Origin: Thermoplasmatota archaeon | GTDB lineage: Archaea; Thermoplasmatota; Thermoplasmata; Thermoplasmatales; Thermoplasmataceae | NCBI GenBank assembly: GCA_023379845.1 | Contig: JAMCPG010000021.1 | Coordinates: 1 to 64,000 of the forward strand | Length of the DNA: 64,000 nucleotides | Direction: 5' to 3' | Part shown: positions 29,771-39,898 of the stretch, in pieces | Position numbering within the stretch: the first letter of the stretch is position 1 | Layout of the letters: every line of letters starts with the position of its first letter | The notes under the pieces: model-generated | Seen by the model: only the letters and a program-made list of their open reading frames with translations | Databases searched by the model: none | Told to the model about the DNA's origin: nothing | Made by a program: the position numbers and the translations under genes

Positions 29771-30814
29771 ATGAGGATAGCATTTGTGATCAACCCGATA
29801 GCCGGCTTCGGTTTTTATTTTAACATGAAGGATACTACCGATGCAAAGGGATTTGATAGCAAATCCTCCATTTCTCTGAGGACAGCCGACATTTTTCTCA
29901 GTAAACTCGACATTTCGAAACATAGATTCATCGTTCCATCGGGTATTATGGGGGAGAATTTGGCCAAGAAGCATGAGTGCAAAATCGAGCGGATTGTTAA
30001 AGTGTCTAACTGGCCCACGACTGAGAAAGATACCGAGGCATTTGTAAGCTCCCTTTCCACGAAGGAGTGTGATCTTCTTGTCTTCGTCGGAGGGGACGGA
30101 ACGGCTCGATGCATCCAGAGGACTGTGCCCAAAGGGGTACCTGTTCTTGGAGTGCCAGCAGGTTTGAAGATGTACAGTGGAATCTACGCAATAAACCCTG
30201 AAATGGCTGCAATAGCAGTTGATTCACTCTCCGCAGATCAAATCGCTTCAACACAGGCAGACATAATGGATTTGAACGAGAATCATGAAATAGTGAACTA
30301 TGGTACGGTCCAGGGCCTGTCGAGCCAGATGATCTCCCAGACTGGAAAGACTGAATACGCCATCCAGGGAATAGATGGCATCCTTGAATATGTAACGGGA
30401 AGCATGCAGGAAGGCAAATACTACATCTTTGGAACAGGATCTACATGCAAGTCAATCGAGCATGAACTGGGATTCGATTCCGATCCCCTGTATATAGACA
30501 TATTCAGGGGAAAAGCACTTGTCAAATCAGACGCGTCTGAGAACGACATACTTTCAATAAATGATGGCGTGCAAATGGAGCTGATCATATCACCGCTGGG
30601 AGGGCAGGGTTTTCTCTTTGGCCATGGGAATAGACAGATCACATGGGCAGTTATACAGAAAGTGGGTATTGAAAACATACTGGTCCTGTCCAGCCTGGAG
30701 AAGCTCCATGATCTATCTTGCCTTTATGCTTATATGCCGGAGGCTCATCTTCCGTCCTTTATACGTGTTTTGTACGGGTACGGGAGATTTAAGGTAATGC
30801 GGCTGGTATCATAA
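29771..30814 (+). CDS. ATP-NAD/AcoX kinase-like protein
   Basis: INPIAGFGFYF, LLVFVGGDGTARCI, VPVLGVPAGLKMYSGIYAINP. Confidence 0.85.
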   Translation: MRIAFVINPIAGFGFYFNMKDTTDAKGFDSKSSISLRTADIFLSKLDISKHRFIVPSGIMGENLAKKHECKIERIVKVSNWPTTEKDTEAFVSSLSTKECDLLVFVGGDGTARCIQRTVPKGVPVLGVPAGLKMYSGIYAINPEMAAIAVDSLSADQIASTQADIMDLNENHEIVNYGTVQGLSSQMISQTGKTEYAIQGIDGILEYVTGSMQEGKYYIFGTGSTCKSIEHELGFDSDPLYIDIFRGKALVKSDASENDILSINDGVQMELIISPLGGQGFLFGHGNRQITWAVIQKVGIENILVLSSLEKLHDLSCLYAYMPEAHLPSFIRVLYGYGRFKVMRLVS

Positions 30815-30856
30815 AAGAAATTAATACATTGCTTATATAGGTGAACGAACAGGCAA

Positions 30857-32584
30857 ATGGAAAATTCGTCCAATCATACTTTCGCGGATCTATCGAGGTT
30901 CCTCAAGAGGTCTCCAAAACTGTTGACCTACATGCCTCCACTGCTTCTTTTTCTTGTTCTAGACTACATTACCATCAGGAGCATGCTGATGCTTGTAGAA
31001 TTTTTCATCCTTCCGCTTTTTGTCATAATTGTAGCGGATGAGATTTTTGTCCTGCTTGCAAGATTCAATTTTCCACTCCGCAGGGTATATTTTCTTGACT
31101 TTACCTCTTTTTTCATATTCAATACATACTTTCTCGCACTATCAGTCATATTCCGTGGATCACCACCTGTAGTTCTGGCTGCAATGGCCATATCCTCGAC
31201 TGCTCTAATGCGTTCAATGGTCTTCTACGTCTATTATTCGGATAAGATCCAGCTCGTCCTGTTGCCTGCCATGCTCTATTCTCTTATCTCACTCCTTATT
31301 TTTTCATTGATCTCATTCTCTGACAGGGTGCTCGTCGGTACCATACTGTCGGCAGCAATTTTCTCACTGGGGGGGCTTGCTTTTGCCTTCTACTCCATGA
31401 GGAAGTTCAGGAAGGAATTTGGGCTGAGCCCAATAAAGATTCTCAACTTCTTCCTTAATATCCACACAAAAGAAGATCAGTCAGCTGGGCACATTTTCTT
31501 TTCGAACCTGTATGGGACAAAAAGGGAGGTCCCTGTAAAGGCAATAAGCATTGACAACAGCCAGGGTAAGAGGAAAGTTCTTCTGGTCTTTCCATACGTG
31601 CATCCCGGGCCGTTTGGTGAAATTGGAACAAGCAACCTTCCGTTCAAGATATATTCAAGGACATCTGATATTTCAAAGGAAACGATGGTCTTTCACACGT
31701 CCACAACAAATAGCAACAACTGCGCATCGGATGCCGACGTTGATAAACTTGCTGCAGGTTTACGCAAGGCGCTTGAATCCCTGCACTACAGCGACAAGAT
31801 TGCCCGGCTCAGGAAGATAAAGAGCGGAAAAATATCGTTATCCCTTCTCAGGATCGGGGACTTTGGTGTCGGCTCCATGATACCCGAAAGGGAAAGATTT
31901 GACGACGTCAGCCTTCCGGAAGGGCTGAAGATCACGGAAAGAGTTGCAGCAGCGGGGGCCTATGATTTCGCTGTCGTGGATGCCCAGAATCACTTTTCTT
32001 ACAGGGCTAAGGCTCTGGATGACTGCGAGATACACTCCAGAACTTTTGAAAGAGAGTTCAACCGGGATATCCCCAAATATGACCTGATGGTAGGTTACGC
32101 GCATTTAACTGCAAACAGCCCGGGCCTGGGGCCAATGGGCATACAGACGCTGGTTTTCAGGGTCGGTGACAAGGATCAGGCAATCGTCCTCACCGATTCA
32201 AACAACATAAAGGACGAACTAATGTCATTAGCGGAGCAAAAGGTTGCAGGAAAGGTCGCGTACATGGACATTTTTACCACAGACAATCACTATGTTAACC
32301 AGAGTACGCTTGACATGAACCCGCTTGGTGAACGGGACGATAATGCAATGATTTCCGATCTGATCGCGCAGTCAATAGACAGGGCGATTGCAGACGTTGA
32401 ACCATGCAGGGCAGGAATGGGTTCTTCTAACGTAACAGTTTCAATGGGAGAAGAGAACATGTTCGAGAAGCTCCTTACCAACGTTTTCAAGTCATTGAAG
32501 CAGGCAAAATACTCGATCCTTGCCGTCGTCGCTCTCACAATAGCTATCTCTTTTATAGTGTTCAACCTGCCGTTCTTCGGTTAG
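30857..32584 (+). CDS. DUF2070 family membrane protein
   Basis: 575 aa; multiple N-terminal TM segments, soluble part with VFPYVHPGPFGEIGTSNLP and DAQNHFSY. Confidence 0.85.
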   Translation: MENSSNHTFADLSRFLKRSPKLLTYMPPLLLFLVLDYITIRSMLMLVEFFILPLFVIIVADEIFVLLARFNFPLRRVYFLDFTSFFIFNTYFLALSVIFRGSPPVVLAAMAISSTALMRSMVFYVYYSDKIQLVLLPAMLYSLISLLIFSLISFSDRVLVGTILSAAIFSLGGLAFAFYSMRKFRKEFGLSPIKILNFFLNIHTKEDQSAGHIFFSNLYGTKREVPVKAISIDNSQGKRKVLLVFPYVHPGPFGEIGTSNLPFKIYSRTSDISKETMVFHTSTTNSNNCASDADVDKLAAGLRKALESLHYSDKIARLRKIKSGKISLSLLRIGDFGVGSMIPERERFDDVSLPEGLKITERVAAAGAYDFAVVDAQNHFSYRAKALDDCEIHSRTFEREFNRDIPKYDLMVGYAHLTANSPGLGPMGIQTLVFRVGDKDQAIVLTDSNNIKDELMSLAEQKVAGKVAYMDIFTTDNHYVNQSTLDMNPLGERDDNAMISDLIAQSIDRAIADVEPCRAGMGSSNVTVSMGEENMFEKLLTNVFKSLKQAKYSILAVVALTIAISFIVFNLPFFG

Positions 32585-33675
32585 GGGAAAAGCAGCCCAA
32601 GAACGCCGCTGTTTCCAGATGACATCATCAGATCAAGAATGGAAAATGAGCTCATGCACTGGATGACGGGCAGAGCCCGGATTGCAATGCATGGATCATG
32701 CCTTCCCTTTACCCTGATAACTTCCTTCTCCCTGGATTGGAGATTGACGGTTTCCAGCTCCTTTCTTATGGATGATGTTGGTTTAACCGCAATTCTGAAG
32801 TCCACAGGCATGCCATTTGTTATTCCACCGAGAATTCCACCATTGTAGTTGGTTTTTGTCCTAAAATCCTTTCCATCATGGAATATTGTATCGACCGCTT
32901 CTGACCCCTTCATCGAACTTAGATCGAATCCCGCCCCGAATTCTATTGCCTTGACAGCGGGGATGGAGAACATTGCATGTGATATTACCGACTCAACAGA
33001 ATCGAAGAAAGGCTCTCCAATTCCTCCAGGTATCCCGTGGATACTGACATGAATGGATCCGCCTACACTATCACCCTCGGACATTAGCTTCTTAATCAGT
33101 TCCTCAGCTTCATGGTCTTTGACCGGATCTGGCATTCTTGTTTTTGTAGAATATGCTGCGTCGGGGGAATCGGCAATTTGTGAAGTCTTGATGTTCCCAA
33201 TGGATTGCACCCAACCGTTGACGTTCACGCCCGCTTTCGTAAGAATGGAGAGGCAGACGGAACCGGCAGCAACGAGAGGTGCAGTCATCCTGCCAGATAA
33301 AAAACCTCCGCCTGAATAGTTCCTGTATTCCCCATATTTTAGGAAAAGAGTGAGATCAGCATGTCCGGGTCTGGGTCTCTCTTTGAGGTCATCATAATGT
33401 GAGGAGATTGCGTCCTTGTTGGCTATCAGGAACGTTAACGGGCTTCCGTCCGTTCTGTCCCTCAATAATCCCGAAACAATCGAGAATGAATCGTCCTCCT
33501 TTCTCTGCGTAGTTATATCACTCAACGAAGGTCTTCTGCGTTCCATCCATTCTGCTATCTTGGCGGCATCAATGTGAATGCCCGCTGGAAGCCCTTCGAG
33601 TGTGCTTCCCACAAGCTGTCCATGCGAGGCTCCGAACAGGGTCAGTCTAAGCCTGTTTCCTATAGAAAAAGACAC
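32581..33675 (-). CDS. aroC: Chorismate synthase (likely GTG start at 33675)
   Basis: GNRLRLTLFGASHGQLVGSTLEGLPAGI, RPGHADLT, YSGGGFLSGRMTAPLVAAGSV; GTG followed by SFSIGNRLRLTLFGASHG, with a TATA-like TTTTATAT about 25 nt upstream. Confidence 0.93.
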   Translation of the reverse strand: MSFSIGNRLRLTLFGASHGQLVGSTLEGLPAGIHIDAAKIAEWMERRRPSLSDITTQRKEDDSFSIVSGLLRDRTDGSPLTFLIANKDAISSHYDDLKERPRPGHADLTLFLKYGEYRNYSGGGFLSGRMTAPLVAAGSVCLSILTKAGVNVNGWVQSIGNIKTSQIADSPDAAYSTKTRMPDPVKDHEAEELIKKLMSEGDSVGGSIHVSIHGIPGGIGEPFFDSVESVISHAMFSIPAVKAIEFGAGFDLSSMKGSEAVDTIFHDGKDFRTKTNYNGGILGGITNGMPVDFRIAVKPTSSIRKELETVNLQSREKEVIRVKGRHDPCIAIRALPVIQCMSSFSILDLMMSSGNSGVLGLLFP

Positions 33676-33805
33676 ACACTTGTATATGAGAAAGATATAA
33701 AACACATGCTGGTTCGTTTGCAATAGTGCACAGGAAAAAAGCACATCATGCACAGGTAAATTCTTGTATCAGAAACTATTAATTCTCATTTTAACTATAC
33801 TGAGC

Positions 33806-35761
33806 GTGGATGAAACTAACGACGATGTAGACGAATGGGTAAGTAAGCTGAACATCAAAACCACGAAAGAGGTTCAGATTCCAAAGGTGCTCTTTGATCA
33901 GGTCATTGGCCAGGATGAAGCGGCACAGGTGGTTAAGAAAGCAGCAATGCAGAAAAGACATGTGCTGCTCATAGGTGATCCCGGAACAGGGAAATCTATG
34001 CTTGCCCAGTCAATGACTGATTTTCTCCCAAAGGAAGAACTGGAGGATATTGTTGTATTCCCAAATCCTGAAGATCCAAATAAACCAAAGATCAAGACCT
34101 ATCCCGCAGGCAGGGGTAAGGAGATTACCCGGCAGTACCAAATGAGGGCTGAACGGGAAAAGAGGGACAAATCAAGGGGAATAATGTTCATAATAGTGTC
34201 TGTTTTCCTTTTTGGTTTAATCATTTTCGTTTTTACAAGGAATTACGAGGTTATATTCCTGGCAATTATGGCTGCTGCATTCATCTACCTTGTGCTTGCA
34301 TTCAACCCTGCATTCAGAAATGAAAAAGCCCTTATACCGAAGGTACTGGTTCAGCACAACCAGAACGAGAAACCTCCCTTCATCGATTCGACGGGAGCAC
34401 ACAGCGGCGCTCTTCTTGGCGATGTAAGGCATGATCCATTCCAGTCCGGAGGTCTTGAGACCCCGGCACATGACAGGGTCGAGGCAGGAAATATACACAA
34501 AGCACACAAAGGCGTGCTTTTCATAGATGAAATGAACCTGCTAAGGCTCGAGAGCCAGCAGGCCCTTCTTACCGCAATGCAGGAGAAGAAATACTCTATA
34601 TCCGGGCAGAGCGAGAGAAGCGCTGGTGCTATGGTGCAGACAGAACCTGTTCCATGCGACTTCATACTTGTCGCTGCCGGCAACCTTGATGCCGTCCAGG
34701 CGATTCATCCTGCCCTGCGTTCAAGGATCAGGGGTTATGGCTACGAAGTATACGTTAACAACCTGATGGACGACAACGAGGATAACAGGAAAAAGATATT
34801 GCAGTTCATAGCACAGGAGATTGCAAAGGACAAGAAAATACCAGATTTTGATTCATCGGCGGTTGCAGAAATTATAAAGGAGGCCCAGAGGAGGTCCGGA
34901 AGGAAGGGGAAGCTGACCCTGAGGCTCAGGGAACTTGGAGGCCTTGTGAGAGTAGCAGGTGATATTGCCATCACTGAAAAGGTACCCATCGTAACGGCCA
35001 AGCAGGTTATAGATGCAAAGGCCCTCAGCAAGCCATTGGAGCAGCAGGTTGCAGACAGGTCAATAGAGGTCAGGAAGAGCTACAAGACATTCCTGACAGA
35101 AGGCGGAAGAGTTGGCAGTGTGAACGGGCTTGCTGTTGTTGGGGCGAACTCGGGCATGGCTGATTACACTGGCGTCGTTATGCCGATCGTTGCAGAGGTA
35201 ACGCCATCCCAGCGGAAGGGACAGGGGACTGTTATTGCAACAGGCAACCTTGGCAAAATAGCAAAGGAAGCAGTAACAAATGTTTCTGCGGTTATCAAGA
35301 AAATAAGCGGTGCAGATATATCTGACATGGATATTCATATACAGTTCATTGGAACTTATGAGGGTGTTGAAGGTGATTCAGCCAGCATTTCAATCGCCAC
35401 AGCAATCATATCCGCAATCGAGAATATACCCGTGGATCAGAGCGCGGCAATGACCGGGTCCATCAGTGTAAGGGGAACAGTGTTGCCTGTTGGCGGCGTT
35501 GCGGCAAAGGTAGAGGCTGCAATAGATTCGGGCTTGAAAAAAGTCCTTGTCCCCGCTTCGAACTTTGGCGATGTGATTCTTGATCAGAACCATAAGGGCA
35601 AGATAGAGATAATTCCCGTGAACGACATAAAGGATGTTCTCGAGAACGCTCTCATGGAATCTCCGGAACGCCAGAGCATAATAGGTCGTGTTACGGATGT
35701 CTTCTCATCAAAGGTAAGCCTCTCCAAGCTATCTGGAAAAAATGGTCCGACAGCGATTTAG
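33806..35761 (+). CDS. lonB: Archaeal membrane-anchored Lon protease (LonB); GTG start at 33806 likely
   Basis: [12 protein letters not shown] Walker A, two TM segments between Walker A and [11 protein letters not shown], protease active site [15 protein letters not shown]. Confidence 0.95.
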   Translation: MDETNDDVDEWVSKLNIKTTKEVQIPKVLFDQVIGQDEAAQVVKKAAMQKRHVLLIGDPGTGKSMLAQSMTDFLPKEELEDIVVFPNPEDPNKPKIKTYPAGRGKEITRQYQMRAEREKRDKSRGIMFIIVSVFLFGLIIFVFTRNYEVIFLAIMAAAFIYLVLAFNPAFRNEKALIPKVLVQHNQNEKPPFIDSTGAHSGALLGDVRHDPFQSGGLETPAHDRVEAGNIHKAHKGVLFIDEMNLLRLESQQALLTAMQEKKYSISGQSERSAGAMVQTEPVPCDFILVAAGNLDAVQAIHPALRSRIRGYGYEVYVNNLMDDNEDNRKKILQFIAQEIAKDKKIPDFDSSAVAEIIKEAQRRSGRKGKLTLRLRELGGLVRVAGDIAITEKVPIVTAKQVIDAKALSKPLEQQVADRSIEVRKSYKTFLTEGGRVGSVNGLAVVGANSGMADYTGVVMPIVAEVTPSQRKGQGTVIATGNLGKIAKEAVTNVSAVIKKISGADISDMDIHIQFIGTYEGVEGDSASISIATAIISAIENIPVDQSAAMTGSISVRGTVLPVGGVAAKVEAAIDSGLKKVLVPASNFGDVILDQNHKGKIEIIPVNDIKDVLENALMESPERQSIIGRVTDVFSSKVSLSKLSGKNGPTAI

Positions 35762-36182
35762 AGTCTATTATTTCTCTCTAAATCAACAAATTTCTGATGA
35801 AGATATAGAATCTCTGGTCAGGCTGAAGGAAGAGATCATATTGTGCGACATTGATGCAGCGTGCAGTGAGTTCCACATCCTTGCGGCACTGGACGAAGCG
35901 CTGTCCGCGAAGAGGAGAGATGGTAAATACCAGAACCTCGCAGCGTTATTCATGATGTATCTGACAGGCAGGAAACAGATCAAGGACGCAATAAGGGCAG
36001 GCGGAATAAAGCATGAAACCAAAAAATTCTTTGCAGTTTGTATAGCGAAAGGAATGGAGGCCATGCCAGATATAGCAATATTCCGTAAATCCACGATTAT
36101 AGATATGCCTATTCCTCGCATGGATGAAAAAAGGGATCAAGATGCGTGCTGGCTCATGACCCGCCTGTCGCTGAATCTTTAG
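35742..36182 (+). CDS. KEOPS complex subunit Cgi121-like
   Basis: [67 protein letters not shown]; overlaps lonB end by 20 nt. Confidence 0.75.
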   Translation: MVRQRFRVYYFSLNQQISDEDIESLVRLKEEIILCDIDAACSEFHILAALDEALSAKRRDGKYQNLAALFMMYLTGRKQIKDAIRAGGIKHETKKFFAVCIAKGMEAMPDIAIFRKSTIIDMPIPRMDEKRDQDACWLMTRLSLNL

Positions 36183-36247
36183 TATATCTTGAGAAGGGAT
36201 AAAATCGTGGCATGGAAAATATTTCAACAGTATCGTAATACCTTGCT

Positions 36248-37117
36248 ATGAAGAAGTTCCTCGCCTATCTTGGGCATATCAACATCGATATTATCTTCCG
36301 GGTACCTAAGCTTGTATCATCTGGATCTGTGCCCATCGAGGATGAGAGGAAAGTATTCGGAGGGACTCTGGGCAATTTTGCCCTCATTGCGTCAAGATTT
36401 GCTCTTGATTTCGATCCCTATGCTGCTGTTTCATCTGAAACGCACTCAGAGTATCTCAAACTGCTTGAATCCCGGGGACTGAATCTTGAACATGTCAAGG
36501 TTTTCCAGGATACACGGGGTCCATTCTGTTACATTGCAAGTGACAGGAACAACCAGCTTGCGTTCATCAACCAGGGTCCAAACCTTGTTTGGAAACCATC
36601 CAGGGAAAGCAGCCTTATCGACGGTTATAAGATATTGCATTTTACGACCGGCCCAAGGGATGAATACCTGAAAATTGCCAGGCAGTCGCATTCAGTCATC
36701 GTATTTGATCCATCACAGGAAATCTATCTTTACAGCAAAAATGAACTGAGCGAATTCATCTCCCTTTCGGATATTGTCATGTGCAACGAGGAAGAGTATG
36801 AACTTATAAAGGAAAATCTCAACGATAACGATTCTCCGACAATTATAAAGACCATGGGATCCAGGGGTGTCGAAGTTTTCGACAAAGGCAATAAGGTATC
36901 AGTCAAAGCGAGGAAGGTTGAAGGGCACTATGATACAGTTGGCGCGGGCGACGCATTCAGGGCAGGCTTCTATTCAGCATATCTTAAATATAATGATATC
37001 CCGAAGGCAGTCATGTATGGTAATATAGTTGCCAGTGAGGTCATCCGTCTCCCAGTCATCGATTTCGATGAGCCATGGAGCAAAATTGAGTCTATTTATT
37101 CCAAGGGAATCAACTAG
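36248..37117 (+). CDS. PfkB-family carbohydrate kinase
   Basis: GHINIDIIFRVP, FGGTLGNFALIASRF, DTVGAGDAFRAGFYSAYL. Confidence 0.9.
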   Translation: MKKFLAYLGHINIDIIFRVPKLVSSGSVPIEDERKVFGGTLGNFALIASRFALDFDPYAAVSSETHSEYLKLLESRGLNLEHVKVFQDTRGPFCYIASDRNNQLAFINQGPNLVWKPSRESSLIDGYKILHFTTGPRDEYLKIARQSHSVIVFDPSQEIYLYSKNELSEFISLSDIVMCNEEEYELIKENLNDNDSPTIIKTMGSRGVEVFDKGNKVSVKARKVEGHYDTVGAGDAFRAGFYSAYLKYNDIPKAVMYGNIVASEVIRLPVIDFDEPWSKIESIYSKGIN

Positions 37118-37264
37118 GTGCCCTCGTGCTTGCTTCTCCTGTCATGTATGAATTACATGGTTTCCATGGGCAATCCCCGCTGTATAGCGTGCAAAAAAAC
37201 TGCATGGCATTCACCCCAAGCGAGATAGCATGATTTTTTAACCCCTCATCATATCTCAGGTCTC

Positions 37265-37783
37265 GTGGCAGTATACGAGTTTGAAGGCAGGAAACCTTCT
37301 ATCGGAATAAATTCATTTGCTTTTGAGAATTCAACAATCATCGGCGATGTAAAGATAGGTGAATATGTCTGGATTGGTCCTGGTGCAGTTATCAGGGGAG
37401 ATTATGGTACTATCGTGATAGATGATTACACCGCTATAGAGGATAATTGTGTCCTACACGCTAGACCCGGGGAGACAACAACTATCGAAAAACATGTAAC
37501 TGTGGGGCATCTTTCCACGATCCACACTGCAACGCTCAGGCAATGGTCTATTGTTGGCATGGGCGCAACCGTTTCAGATTTTTCAGAAGTTGGTGAGTGG
37601 GCAGTTGTGGCAGAAGGGGCAGTTGTCAAGGCCAACAGTAAAATTGCTCCGGAGTCTATTGCCGCGGGTATTCCTGCGGCGGTAATAGGGAAGATATCAG
37701 AAGACTACAAGAAGCTCTGGACCGATTACAAGGCAAACTACAACAGCTTTGCGTCTAGGTACAGACAACTCAAGAAACTCTGA
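37265..37783 (+). CDS. Gamma-class carbonic anhydrase family protein (left-handed beta-helix)
   Basis: EYVWIGPGAVIRGDYGTIVIDDYTAIEDNCVLHARPGETTTIEKHVTVGHLSTIHTATLRQWSIVGMGATV. Confidence 0.88.
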   Translation: MAVYEFEGRKPSIGINSFAFENSTIIGDVKIGEYVWIGPGAVIRGDYGTIVIDDYTAIEDNCVLHARPGETTTIEKHVTVGHLSTIHTATLRQWSIVGMGATVSDFSEVGEWAVVAEGAVVKANSKIAPESIAAGIPAAVIGKISEDYKKLWTDYKANYNSFASRYRQLKKL

Positions 37784-37848
37784 TTCTGCATTCTGCACGC
37801 AATAGGAAGCGCTGCAAATCTTTTTAAGGCATACATTACTTTTAGTTT

Positions 37849-39057
37849 ATGCTTAAAAAATTTGAGATTCAGGATTGCACCGTCAGGAATATATTGGATT
37901 CACGTGGGACTCTTACGGTTGAAGCCACAATAAGGCTTCCGGAAGCTGTTGGTGTCTCCTCCGCTCCATCTGGCGCAAGCACGGGCGAAACAGAAGTGAA
38001 AGCCTTCCCACAGGGTGGGGCCCTTTCATCCCTTGACATGTTTTACAAAGAGGTCAGGAAGGGACTAATTGGATTTAACGCACTTGACCAGTATGGTTTT
38101 GACACGTACCTGGAGAAGATTGACGGCACTGGAAATTTCAGCTCAATAGGAGGAAACCTGGCGACAGCCCTTTCGATAGCAAATGCCAAGGCTGTAGCAA
38201 ATGAGCTTCAGATTCCATTATACCGATACGTGGGTGGCAACTTCGCACGCAAGATGCCGAGGCCGCTTGGTAATGTACTCGGTGGAGGAAAACATTCCAG
38301 AAACGGCACAACCATACAGGAATTCTTTGTTTCAACCCAGAGCGACAACATGCTTCAGTGCATAAACACTAACATAAGGGTGCATAGGCGTGTTGGCGAA
38401 AAGCTATCAGAAAAATACCCTGATCTGAGCATCGGTGTCGGCGATGAAAGGGCATGGACTTGTAACATACCGGACGTTGAGGCAGTAGATCTCGTGAGAA
38501 CCGCAGCGTCGGAGATAGAGCATGAATCCAGGCTCAAGATCCTCGTTGGTTCAGATCTCGCGTCAACTTCGTTCTACGAGAAAGGGAAGTATATTTACAA
38601 GGACGGGCCGAAGACCGTTGACCAACAGAAGGATTTTGTTGTTTCGCTGGTAAAGGATCATGGTTTCAGGGTTATTGAGGATCCGCTGGTTGATTCTGAC
38701 TATGACGGTTTTGCTGATATCACTGCAAGGATTGGCGATCGCTGCCTAATTATCGGTGATGATCTTTATACCACAAACCCTGACAGGATAAAGGTAGGTA
38801 TAGATAAAAAGTCGACAAATGCTGCCCTGATCAAGGTAAACCAGATTGGCACGCTGAGCAAGACGGTCGAGGCGGTCAACCTAGTCAACAGGGCCGGCTG
38901 GAAAACGGTTATATCGCACAGGAGTGGCGAAACAACCGATGATTTTATTGCACATCTGGGCGTCGCGTTCGGCTCTGAAATGATCAAGTCTGGCACAATC
39001 GGCGGTGAGAGACTGGCCAAACTGAATGAACTCATAAGGATACAAGAGGATTTTTGA
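37849..39057 (+). CDS. eno: Enolase
   Basis: ILDSRGTLTVEATIRLP, SGASTGETEVKAF, IEDPLVDSDYDGFADIT, LIKVNQIGTLSKTVEAVNLV, ISHRSGETTDDFIAHLGVA. Confidence 0.93.
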   Translation: MLKKFEIQDCTVRNILDSRGTLTVEATIRLPEAVGVSSAPSGASTGETEVKAFPQGGALSSLDMFYKEVRKGLIGFNALDQYGFDTYLEKIDGTGNFSSIGGNLATALSIANAKAVANELQIPLYRYVGGNFARKMPRPLGNVLGGGKHSRNGTTIQEFFVSTQSDNMLQCINTNIRVHRRVGEKLSEKYPDLSIGVGDERAWTCNIPDVEAVDLVRTAASEIEHESRLKILVGSDLASTSFYEKGKYIYKDGPKTVDQQKDFVVSLVKDHGFRVIEDPLVDSDYDGFADITARIGDRCLIIGDDLYTTNPDRIKVGIDKKSTNAALIKVNQIGTLSKTVEAVNLVNRAGWKTVISHRSGETTDDFIAHLGVAFGSEMIKSGTIGGERLAKLNELIRIQEDF

Positions 39058-39815
39058 CGCTTTTCATAATCGGTCTTGGCCTGGAGGGAGTGGCCAGTAT
39101 CCAGCAAAGAGGAATGGCAGCGATAAGAGAATGTGATTCTCTCTTTTTGGAAACTTACACTTCTGGATCCCGCGAGAACCTGATTGATGCAATAGAAAAG
39201 GCGGCTGGAAAGAAGGTAACCCTGCTCCCAAGAGAAAAGGTTGAGCAGAGCAGGATTATCCTCAACTCGGCAAGGACATCCAAAACGGCTTTCCTCGTCC
39301 AGGGGGATGCCTTAACTGCAACGACACACAACCAGATACGTTTCGACGCTATAGCAGAAGGGATACCGGTAGAGGTCCTGGAAAACTCCTCTATTATCAC
39401 GGCGGTGCCCGGCTACCTTGGTCTTGAAATATACAAGATGGGCCAGGTTGTCTCCCTCCCTTACGTATCTGAGAAATTCTTCCCGCGAAGCCCTTACGAT
39501 AAGATAATTGCCAACATGGAACGCGGACTGCATACCTTGATCCTGCTTGACATAACTGAATCAGGTTACATGACTGTCGCTGAGGCCTGCAAAATACTGA
39601 CAAGCATGAACGACCGTTTTGGGGGCAAACTGGATTTAGCCGCGATGAAGGTTGCCGTTGTCCATGCATATGGTACTCGTTCATTGTCAGTCAGATACGG
39701 AACGCTCCCGGTTTTATGTAACCAGAAGTTCTCTGATAACCCGTCCACTCTTGTTATACCGGGCAAGCTTGATTATAACGAGGAGGAGTTTATTTCGCAC
39801 TTCACAGTTAAATAA
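39054..39815 (+). CDS. dphB: Diphthine synthase
   Basis: LFIIGLGLEGVASIQQRGMAAIRECDSLFLETYTS; VQGDALTATTHNQIRFDA. Confidence 0.92.
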   Translation: MTLFIIGLGLEGVASIQQRGMAAIRECDSLFLETYTSGSRENLIDAIEKAAGKKVTLLPREKVEQSRIILNSARTSKTAFLVQGDALTATTHNQIRFDAIAEGIPVEVLENSSIITAVPGYLGLEIYKMGQVVSLPYVSEKFFPRSPYDKIIANMERGLHTLILLDITESGYMTVAEACKILTSMNDRFGGKLDLAAMKVAVVHAYGTRSLSVRYGTLPVLCNQKFSDNPSTLVIPGKLDYNEEEFISHFTVK

Positions 39816-39898
39816 TCTGGGCGTTTCTTACTTGAAATTGGGTCGGCATTGAAGATGTGCGAAAGTTATAAATTGAATCGAGGGCTTACTCGCTGGCG

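Noticed and set aside
34150-34330. Transmembrane segments inside the AAA+ domain of Lon
   Set aside because: This is the normal layout of archaeal LonB, not a fusion or novelty.
37158-37170. CATGG-TTT-CCATG hairpin between the PfkB kinase and carbonic anhydrase genes
   Set aside because: A 5-bp stem is common by chance; at most a terminator-like element with no further support.
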